Assembly: GCA_009928645.1 (NCBI GenBank)
Contig: SACH01000030.1
Coordinates: 1 to 33,688 of the forward strand
DNA: 33,688 nt
Origin: Gammaproteobacteria bacterium
GTDB taxonomy: Bacteria > Pseudomonadota > Gammaproteobacteria > Chromatiales > Chromatiaceae
Direction of reading: 5' to 3'
Positions 1 to 6,563 of the stretch are shown piece after piece (positions within the stretch are counted from its first letter, which is position 1; the number at the start of each line of letters is the position of its first letter). The notes below the pieces were generated by a model. It had not been told where the DNA came from. It did no database searches and was given only the letters and a program-made list of their open reading frames with translations. The position numbers and the translations under genes were made by a program.

Positions 1-1257
1 CTCGGCTTCTCCCTGGAGGCCGGCCAGGGCAACCAGCAGGCCATCACTGAGCTGGCCCAGTACGCCGACCTCATGAGCCAGGCCAGCCGCCAGATGGTCC
101 TGGAAGACCTGGTGCAGGAGCGCTTCGGCCGCCGCCCCTATGGCTGGCCAGAATGGGAGGTGGTGCTGCTGGTGGCGCGCCTGGTGCGCCGGGGCGACCT
201 CAGCCTGGTCATGGACGGGGATGTCCTCGCCCTCGACAAGGCCCATGAGGCCCTCAGCTCGCCGAGCAAGTGGCGGCGCATCAGCCTGGTCAAGCGCAAG
301 GTGGTGGACAGCGGTCAGTTGCAGCAGGCCCGCCAGTTGGCCAAGGACGTCTTCGCCACCCTCCCCCCGGACGGCGAGGATGCCCTCGACGCCCATCTGC
401 GCGAGCAACTCGGGCGCTGGCGCGGCGACCTCAGCCAGTACCAGACCCTGGCCGCTACCGGAAACTATCCGGGCGGACAGCCGATCGCCGACGCCCTCGG
501 CGTCATCACCAAACTGCTCGCCGAGACCCGGAGCGTCGGCCTGATCGAACAGTTCCTCACCCGCAAGGCCGATTTGCTCGACCTCTCCGACGACATCCAT
601 GAGCTGCGCAACTTCTACGACACCCAGCGCCCAAGCTGGGACAAGCTGCGCCAGGCCAGGACCCGCTTCCAGCCCAACCGCGGCTGGCTGGAGCAGGACG
701 CCAGCGCCGCCGCGGCGCTTCAGCGCATCCAGGTGATCCTGCAGGCGCCGGCACCCTATGGAATGATCAAAGAGGCCGCCGGCCTGATCCAGCAGATCGA
801 GCAGGTCAATGATGCCCTGATCGCCGCGCACCGCGCCCGAGTGCTGCCCGAGGTCGACAAACAACTCGCCAAGGTCCAGGTCGAACTGGACGACGCCAAG
901 GCCGACAGCGACCTGCGCAACCAATGCCTTTACCCGTTGCACCAACTTAAGGAACGGATCGAGTCGCAGACCAGCCTTGCGCACATCGCCCAAGCCGAAA
1001 GTCTCGCGGTAGACCTGGCTGATCAGGCCTTTGCCAGGATTGAAGTGGCGTTCAAAACGCAGCCCAAAACGCCAAGGGATGGCATCAACGACCGACCTTC
1101 CAAGCCTTACCTCAAGCCGCGCCGCGTGATCATGCCTTCGTCGCTCGCTCCAGCGGGCTACTTGGAAACCCAGGCCGATATTGACAGGTATCTGGACAAA
1201 CTCCGCAGCGCGCTGGAGAAGGCGATTGCCGCTGGTGAACGTATCGAGATCCGCTAA
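1..1257 (+). CDS. brxC: BREX protein BrxC, C-terminal part (partial at left edge)
   Basis: The reading frame is open from the first base, so only the last 418 residues are visible; BrxC proteins are usually about 1,200 residues. BrxC is the large P-loop ATPase of type I BREX, which blocks phage replication and supports PglX-dependent host methylation. The Walker motifs lie in the missing N-terminal part, so no catalytic residue can be checked. The visible part is helical and charged, with long heptad-like stretches around residues 230-340, and ends in a basic segment. The call rests on resemblance to BrxC C-termini and on the downstream order pglX, pglZ, brxL. It stops 90 bases before an AbrB/PIN toxin-antitoxin pair rather than directly before pglX, which is unusual for this operon. 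Confidence 0.85.
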   Translation, partial: LGFSLEAGQGNQQAITELAQYADLMSQASRQMVLEDLVQERFGRRPYGWPEWEVVLLVARLVRRGDLSLVMDGDVLALDKAHEALSSPSKWRRISLVKRKVVDSGQLQQARQLAKDVFATLPPDGEDALDAHLREQLGRWRGDLSQYQTLAATGNYPGGQPIADALGVITKLLAETRSVGLIEQFLTRKADLLDLSDDIHELRNFYDTQRPSWDKLRQARTRFQPNRGWLEQDASAAAALQRIQVILQAPAPYGMIKEAAGLIQQIEQVNDALIAAHRARVLPEVDKQLAKVQVELDDAKADSDLRNQCLYPLHQLKERIESQTSLAHIAQAESLAVDLADQAFARIEVAFKTQPKTPRDGINDRPSKPYLKPRRVIMPSSLAPAGYLETQADIDRYLDKLRSALEKAIAAGERIEIR

Positions 1258-1306
1258 CACCGAGCGGACGTAGGAAGGTCGCTTGCCGTAGGAATATGCT
1301 ATATAG

Positions 1307-1331
1307 GTAAGATATCAAGCAATAGTCTTAC
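1307..1331. promoter_or_regulatory. Inverted repeat before the AbrB/PIN pair, possible autoregulatory operator
   Basis: The arms GTAAGA and TCTTAC are perfect inverted repeats separated by 13 bases; extending one base each side still pairs at 7 of 8 positions. The surrounding 90 bases are AT-richer than the flanking genes and include CTATATAG. VapB/AbrB antitoxins commonly bind such repeats at their own promoter. Operator function is inferred from position, and no clear -35/-10 pair was found. Confidence 0.35.
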
Positions 1332-1347
1332 TTCTCGGGGCATCGCA

Positions 1348-1578
1348 ATGCAGACATCAACCATCACCAGCAAAGGCCAAGTCACGATTCCGGCCGAGAT
1401 GCGCAAGCAACTAGGTTTGGAGCCAGGCGATCAAGTGGGATTCATCATCGACGCTGAGGGTATTCGCGTCGTGATGAGGGAACATCGCATCGAAGCCGCC
1501 TTTGGCCTCTGCCAATCCAAGGTTTCGGTCACGGATGAAGACATGGAGCGTGTCATTCGCGAGCGGGCCGGCAAGTGA
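1348..1578 (+). CDS. AbrB-family (SpoVT/AbrB-like) antitoxin of a VapBC-type pair
   Basis: A 76-residue protein whose first 45 residues form a swapped-hairpin AbrB DNA-binding domain, recognisable from the opening MQTSTITSKGQVTIP and the LGLEPGDQV turn. The C-terminal tail (about 50-76) is the usual toxin-neutralising segment. The stop codon overlaps the GTG start of the PIN toxin by four bases (GTGA), typical of a translationally coupled toxin-antitoxin pair. Family members neutralise the toxin and repress their own promoter, and an inverted repeat just upstream is a possible operator. The pair sits between brxC and pglX, so it may be transcribed with the BREX genes or from its own promoter. 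Confidence 0.88.
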   Translation: MQTSTITSKGQVTIPAEMRKQLGLEPGDQVGFIIDAEGIRVVMREHRIEAAFGLCQSKVSVTDEDMERVIRERAGK

Positions 1579-1979
1579 TTGCCATCGACACCAACGTGCT
1601 CGTGCGGGTGCTGATCGACGAGCCGAGCGAGACCCAGCAGATCACCGCTGCCAGGGCATTGGTGGGCGACGCCAGGACTGTCTTCGTGTCCCAGGTGGTC
1701 CTGGTCGAGATGGTCTGGGTGCTCGAAAGCGCTTACCAGCTTCCGAAGGCCGAGGTGCTGCGAGCGCTTGATCACCTCCTGGCCAATGCAGCTTTCAGTC
1801 TGGATGAAGAAGCGCGCTGTGCCGCCGCCGTGCGCCTGTTTCGCGAGTCCAACGCCGACTTCGCCGACTGTCTGATTCTGACCTGTTGCCGAGAGCGCGG
1901 GCTTGATCTGTATACCTTCGACAAGCGCTTGAGCAATCTCGACGGCGCTGAGCGCGTTCTGCCGCTGCGTGCCACATAG
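1575..1979 (+). CDS. PIN-domain toxin, VapC-like ribonuclease
   Basis: 134 residues, the normal size for a single PIN domain. The expected acidic metal-binding residues are present: D5 in IDTNVLVR, E45 in LVEMVW, D95 in NADFADCL and D116 in TFDKRL. PIN toxins are Mg-dependent endoribonucleases, often cutting tRNA or rRNA; the target here is unknown. The start is a GTG inside the antitoxin stop (GTGA overlap). It ends 15 bases before pglX, so toxin and methyltransferase are probably on one transcript. All catalytic acids are intact, so the toxin looks functional. Confidence 0.9.
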   Translation: MIAIDTNVLVRVLIDEPSETQQITAARALVGDARTVFVSQVVLVEMVWVLESAYQLPKAEVLRALDHLLANAAFSLDEEARCAAAVRLFRESNADFADCLILTCCRERGLDLYTFDKRLSNLDGAERVLPLRAT

Positions 1980-1994
1980 AGACTGCCGACCCCC

Positions 1995-4900
1995 ATGCAG
2001 ACCACAAAACTCAAGACCTACGCCCCCAAGGCCCGTCGCGACTTCATCGCTGCCGTTACCCGCCGCGCTGCGAGCTTCGGGCTCAGCGCAAAAGGCATCT
2101 CAACCGTGCGCGAGGAAGGCGAGGTCGTCGTCATCGAGGGCCAGGCCTATCCCATGCGTGTTGGCGCCCAACGCGCTCGGCTTGCCGAGCGGATCCGGCG
2201 CCAGGGCTTCGAGCAGGTCATGGAGGCCGCCGCCTATACCTGGTTCAACCGCTTTGCCGCCATCCGCTTCATGGAGCTGCACGGCTATCTGGACCACAGC
2301 TTCCGGGTGCTGAGCCACCCCGCCGGCGGCGCGCTGCCGGAGATCCTGGAACAGGCCCAGCATGTCGAGCTGCCGGGACTGGACCGCCAGCGGATCATCG
2401 CCCAGAAGATGGACGGCACCCAGGACGAGGTGCTGTACCGCGACCTGCTGCTCGCCCAATGCCGCGCCCTACACCGGGCCATGCCCTTCTTGTTCGAGCG
2501 CGTGGACGACGAGACCGAGCTGTTGCTGCCGGACAGCCTGCTGCAAACCGATTCCATCATCCGCGAACTGGTCACCGCCATCCCGGAGGAGGACTGGCAA
2601 GCGATCGAGATCATCGGTTGGCTGTACCAGTTCTACATCTCCGAGAAGAAGGACCAGGTCATCGGCAAGGTGGTCAAGAGCGAGGACATCCCCGCCGCCA
2701 CCCAGCTCTTTACCCCCAACTGGATCGTCCAGTACCTGGTGCAGAACAGCGTCGGCCGCCTGTGGCTGATGGCCAACCCCACCAGCACGCTGGCCAGCGA
2801 ATGGCCCTACTACATCCAGCCCGCCGAACAGACGCCCGAGGTGCAGACCCAGCTCGACGCGCTGATCCAGACCCGCATCCGCGAAGACGGCGACGCCCTC
2901 AATCCCGAGTCCATCACCATGCTCGACCCGGCCTGCGGCAGCGGCCATATCCTGGTGGTGGCCTACGATGTGCTCAAGGCCATCTACCTGGAGCGCGGCT
3001 ACCGCCTGCGCGATATCCCGCGCCTGATCCTGGAAAAGAACCTCTACGGCCTGGATATCGACGACCGCGCCGCCCAGATGGCCGGCTTTGCGCTGCTGAT
3101 GAAGGCCCGCGCCGACGACCGCCGTCTGCTCAACTACCCCGAGAACCCGCCCAAGCTCAACGTGCTGAGCTTGCAGGAAAGCAAGGGCCTAAGTATCGAA
3201 GAGCTAAGCACACACCTGGCACCTTTTGGCGTGCAGCGCGCCACCATCGGGGGACTGATCGAAGCCTTCGAGAATGCCAAGACCTTTGGCTCGCTGATCC
3301 AGATTCCTTACCACCTCAAGACCCATATGGCGCCGCTGGCCCGGATGGTGGCGTTGGTGGAACAAGCCGACGACCTGTACGCCCGGCAGGCGGCACAGGA
3401 CTTGCTGCCATTGGTCAGACAGGCGCAGCTCCTGGCGATGCAATTTGATGCGGTGGTGGCGAATCCGCCGTACATGGGCGGCAAGGGCATGAACCCGGCG
3501 CTGAAGGACTATGCCAAAGCCACCTTCTCGGACAGAAAGTCCGACCTGTTTGCCATGTTCATCGAGCGTGGCTTTAAGTGGTGCAAGCCCAGCGGCTTCA
3601 ACAGCATGGTGACGATGCAGAGCTGGATGTTCTTGTCGTCGTATGAAGCCATGCGGGAGAATCTGCTGCGACAGCGCACGCTCTCATGCATGGTGCATAT
3701 GGGCAACGGAGTGATGGGTATTGCTTTTGGCACTGCGGCCACGGTGATGCTAAGCACACACGTTTCTGACTATGCAGGAAGTTTTTCCTACTGCAAAGAC
3801 AGTGACATCGGAGCCGACGAGAAGCCTAAACAGTTTCCTGTTGAGAACGAGCGCCTAAAAAACGCAAAGCCGGATGATTTCAAGAATATTCCGGGGAGCC
3901 CGGTGGCGTATTGGGTGGGCAAAAATCTATTAAGAAAGTTTACAGAACTCCCCCCCCTTGAATCGGTCTGCCCTCCAAAAAAGGGTTTAGTTACAAGCGA
4001 CAACCGGCGGTTCCTAAAACTATGGCATGAGGTTTCCTTCAAAAAGGTCGAGCTGAATGCAACTACCCGATTGGCAGCCAGGGCAAGCGGTCGGAAATGG
4101 TTTCCGATCAATTGTGGCGGCGCATACAGAAGATGGTTTGGTAATGCAGATACGGTCATTAATTGGGAGTTGGACGGCGATGAGATAATTGAATATGCAG
4201 CTAAACTCTACGGTTCCGCGTCTAGGCAGATCCAAAATACTGACTACTACTTCCGTGAATCGGTGACTTGGTCCAACATTACATCCGGAGCATTTGGCGC
4301 TAGGTATTCGGACCACGGATTTATCTTTGGGGCAGCAGGAACATCAGCCTTCGCCGAACGCAGCGATCAACTGTTCGCGACTGTGGCCTATCTAAACTCG
4401 AAGGTTGCAACCTATATTCTGAAAGTTTTCAATCCAACGCTCAATTTTGTCGTCAACGACATTGCCTCGTTGCCTTTTGATGATGCGGAAGTTGGGAGCA
4501 TTCCCGTGTTGGCCGCCAAGGAATGTATCCAGCTGGCGAGGGACGATTGGAACTCTTTTGAAACCTCCTGGGTATTCGAGCGCGTTTCATTCTGCGAAGG
4601 AAGGCATTCCACCCTTTCGTATAGCTGGTCGTCTTGGGCCATCAAGGCTGACGACCGAATCAAGAAAGTCCGATCGCTAGAGGAAAATAATAACCGCATC
4701 TTCATCAACGCCTACGGCCTCCAAGACGAACTCTCCCCCGAAGTTCCCGAAGACCAGATCACCCTGACCCGCGCCGACCGCGAGAAGGATTGCCAGCGCC
4801 TGATCTCCTACGCCATCGGCTGCATGATGGGCCGCTACAGCCTGGACGAGCCAGGGCTGATCTACGCCCACGCCGGCAACGTCGGCTTCGACCCCAGCCG

Positions 4901-5531
4901 CTACGCCCGCTTCCCGGCGGACGCCGATGGCATCCTGCCCATCACCGACGAGCACTGGTTCGAGGACGATGTGTCAGCCCGCGTGAGCGAGTTCCTGCAA
5001 GCCGTCTGGGGGCCCGACACCCTGGCCGAGAATCTGGCCTGGCTGGCCGAGAGCCTGGGGACCAAGGGCGGCGAGACGCCCGAGGAAACCATCCGCCGCT
5101 ACATCGCCGACAAGTTCTACAAGGACCACCTGCAAACCTACAAGAAGCGCCCGATCTACTGGTGCTTCTCCAGCGGCAGGCAGAAGGCCTTTCAGTGTCT
5201 GGTCTATCTGCACCGCTACCACGCCGGCACCCTGGCACGGATGCGCATGGAATACGTGGTGCCGCTGCAAAGCAAGATGGCCGCCCGCATCGACAGCCTC
5301 ACCGATGACATCCAGGCCGCCAGCAGCTCGGCCCAGGCCAAGCGTCTGCAGAAGGAGCGCGACACCCTGACCAAACAGCTCGATGAGCTGCGCCGCTTCG
5401 ACGAGCAACTGCGCCACTACGCCGACCAGCGCATCACCCTGGACCTCGACGACGGCGTGAAGGTCAACTACGGCAAGTTCGGCGACCTGCTCGCCGAGGT
5501 CAAGGCCGTGACCGGCACGAGCGCGGACTAG
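1995..5531 (+). CDS. pglX: BREX-1 adenine-specific DNA methyltransferase PglX
   Basis: 1,178 residues, the usual size. It opens with the PglX signature (KLKTYAPKARRDFIAAVTRR), has a TPNWIVQYLV segment at 240-249, S-adenosylmethionine motif I DPACGSG at 311-317, and the N6-adenine catalytic motif NPPY at 490-493. A long charged coiled-coil-like helix lies near 1095-1150. PglX methylates a non-palindromic host motif to mark self DNA and is required for BREX defence. Bases about 3700-4700 are visibly AT-richer and use rarer codons than either side; this is where target recognition would be expected, suggesting exchange of specificity. A C8 run lies at residues 652-655. The start follows the PIN toxin by 15 bases with a weak ribosome site. 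Confidence 0.95.
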   Translation: MQTTKLKTYAPKARRDFIAAVTRRAASFGLSAKGISTVREEGEVVVIEGQAYPMRVGAQRARLAERIRRQGFEQVMEAAAYTWFNRFAAIRFMELHGYLDHSFRVLSHPAGGALPEILEQAQHVELPGLDRQRIIAQKMDGTQDEVLYRDLLLAQCRALHRAMPFLFERVDDETELLLPDSLLQTDSIIRELVTAIPEEDWQAIEIIGWLYQFYISEKKDQVIGKVVKSEDIPAATQLFTPNWIVQYLVQNSVGRLWLMANPTSTLASEWPYYIQPAEQTPEVQTQLDALIQTRIREDGDALNPESITMLDPACGSGHILVVAYDVLKAIYLERGYRLRDIPRLILEKNLYGLDIDDRAAQMAGFALLMKARADDRRLLNYPENPPKLNVLSLQESKGLSIEELSTHLAPFGVQRATIGGLIEAFENAKTFGSLIQIPYHLKTHMAPLARMVALVEQADDLYARQAAQDLLPLVRQAQLLAMQFDAVVANPPYMGGKGMNPALKDYAKATFSDRKSDLFAMFIERGFKWCKPSGFNSMVTMQSWMFLSSYEAMRENLLRQRTLSCMVHMGNGVMGIAFGTAATVMLSTHVSDYAGSFSYCKDSDIGADEKPKQFPVENERLKNAKPDDFKNIPGSPVAYWVGKNLLRKFTELPPLESVCPPKKGLVTSDNRRFLKLWHEVSFKKVELNATTRLAARASGRKWFPINCGGAYRRWFGNADTVINWELDGDEIIEYAAKLYGSASRQIQNTDYYFRESVTWSNITSGAFGARYSDHGFIFGAAGTSAFAERSDQLFATVAYLNSKVATYILKVFNPTLNFVVNDIASLPFDDAEVGSIPVLAAKECIQLARDDWNSFETSWVFERVSFCEGRHSTLSYSWSSWAIKADDRIKKVRSLEENNNRIFINAYGLQDELSPEVPEDQITLTRADREKDCQRLISYAIGCMMGRYSLDEPGLIYAHAGNVGFDPSRYARFPADADGILPITDEHWFEDDVSARVSEFLQAVWGPDTLAENLAWLAESLGTKGGETPEETIRRYIADKFYKDHLQTYKKRPIYWCFSSGRQKAFQCLVYLHRYHAGTLARMRMEYVVPLQSKMAARIDSLTDDIQAASSSAQAKRLQKERDTLTKQLDELRRFDEQLRHYADQRITLDLDDGVKVNYGKFGDLLAEVKAVTGTSAD
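3950..3957 (+). repeat. C8 homopolymer inside pglX, candidate phase-variation tract
   Basis: Eight consecutive C residues encode part of L-P-P-L (652-655). With nine Cs the frame reads CTC CCC CCC CCT TGA and stops at once. With seven Cs it reaches TAG near 3988. Either change would remove the C-terminal half of PglX. Homopolymer slippage in pglX is an established cause of Pgl phase variation in Streptomyces; that it happens here is inference. Confidence 0.5.
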
Positions 5532-5559
5532 CTCAGCGTCAAGACTCATGGAGTCCACC

Positions 5560-5768
5560 ATGCACTATCAAGAGCGCATCACCCTGGAGCCTGGCAAGCG
5601 TAGTGGTAAACCTTGCATACGGGCTTGCGGATCACGGTCCAAGACGTGTTGGACCTTCTCGCGGCTGGGCTGACCATCGAGGAGATCATCGCCGACTTCC
5701 CGGAGCTGGAACCTGATGACATCCTGGCCTGCCTCAACCGAGCCACCACTCATGCGCTTAACAAATGA
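5560..5768 (+). pseudogene. DUF433-family (antitoxin-like) gene broken by a one-base deletion
   Basis: From the ATG at 5560 (GGAG six bases upstream) the frame reads MHYQERITLEPGKRSGKPCIR and then leaves the family pattern. Adding one G near 5621-5624 restores G-L-R-I-T-V-Q-D-V-L-D-L-L, continuing in the +1 frame as a typical DUF433 protein with EEIIADFPELEPDDI up to TGA at 5766-5768. As written, the protein stops after about 36 residues. DUF433 proteins are small, usually 70-80 residues, and are often antitoxins. The restored frame overlaps the start of mntA by 17 bases. The frameshift sits in a GGG run (CGGGCTTGCGG), so a sequencing error is possible. Confidence 0.75.
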
Positions 5769-6051
5769 ACAGACTCAATCCGTTCGGAGCATCGTGGCTG
5801 ATGTTGCCGGCTACGACGCTCAGGTCAGGGTGTTCGGCTCGCGCCTTCGCGATGACGTTGCCGGGGGAGACCTGGATCTCCTGGTCGAGCTCCCGACGCC
5901 GGTCGAGCACCCGGCTGGACTGTCCGCCCGGTTGGCGGCCCGGATCTCACGCTCGCTGCACGGCCGCAATGTCGACGTCCTGCTCCTGGCACCCAATCTG
6001 CGGCGCCTGCCAATCCACGATATCGCCCTGCAAGAGGGACGGTTGATATGA
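5752..6051 (+). CDS. mntA: MntA-like minimal nucleotidyltransferase antitoxin
   Basis: 99 residues from the ATG at 5752. It carries the polymerase-beta-type signature GSRLRDDVAGGDLDLLVE with G29-S30, D40 and D42, and a third acidic residue at D75 (NVDVLLLA). MNT-domain antitoxins transfer AMP from ATP to a tyrosine of their HepT partner and so silence it. The stop overlaps the hepT start by four bases (ATGA), so the two are coupled. An upstream ATG at 5716 would add 12 unlikely residues. The start lies within the 3' end of the broken DUF433 frame, so translation of mntA may depend on ribosomes reading that frame. Confidence 0.88.
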   Translation: MRLTNEQTQSVRSIVADVAGYDAQVRVFGSRLRDDVAGGDLDLLVELPTPVEHPAGLSARLAARISRSLHGRNVDVLLLAPNLRRLPIHDIALQEGRLI

Positions 6052-6527
6052 CCCTGTCATCCGCTGTCGCGTTGCGGCTTCAATTTCTTGCCCGTGTCGT
6101 CAGGAAGGAAGCTCGGCATCTCAACTCGACCACGGAACGGCTCTTTACTCAGCCCTTCACGCCGGATCGGGTGGTGGCGCTGGACTACTCCCCGGAGCTG
6201 GCTGAGCGTGTCGAAGCCTTTGTGAGCCGGTTCGGGAGATTGCAGGATACACTCGGGGATAAGCTCCTGCCTTTGCTCTTGACCGCGCTTGGGGAGAAGA
6301 CTGCGGCGGTGATCGATAACCTCGACCGCGCGGAGCGACTTGGCCTCATGCCCTCGGCGGATCTATGGTTGGAGATACGCAAACTTCGTAATCAGATGGT
6401 TCACGACTATGTGGAGGACCCCGTCGTGCTGGCGGATGCGTTGGAATCAGCGCACCGATTCGTTCCCGTCTTGACTGACGTTGCCGACAGGTTGTGTCGC
6501 GAGATCGAGCAGCGGGGATGGCTGTGA
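6048..6527 (+). CDS. hepT: HepT-like HEPN-domain toxin (ribonuclease)
   Basis: 159 residues, mostly helical, with the HEPN active-site motif RX4HXY: R114, H119 and Y121 in RKLRNQMVHDYV. In characterised HepT/MntA pairs the arginine and histidine cut RNA, and the tyrosine is the site of AMP addition by MntA. All three are intact. It is coupled to mntA by a four-base overlap and ends 36 bases before pglZ, so the module sits inside the BREX transcript. Its gene uses somewhat less biased codons than pglZ, consistent with acquisition as a module. Confidence 0.88.
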   Translation: MTLSSAVALRLQFLARVVRKEARHLNSTTERLFTQPFTPDRVVALDYSPELAERVEAFVSRFGRLQDTLGDKLLPLLLTALGEKTAAVIDNLDRAERLGLMPSADLWLEIRKLRNQMVHDYVEDPVVLADALESAHRFVPVLTDVADRLCREIEQRGWL

Positions 6528-6563
6528 ATCTGTACTCAATGCCCATCGTTCGCTGAAGAGCCA

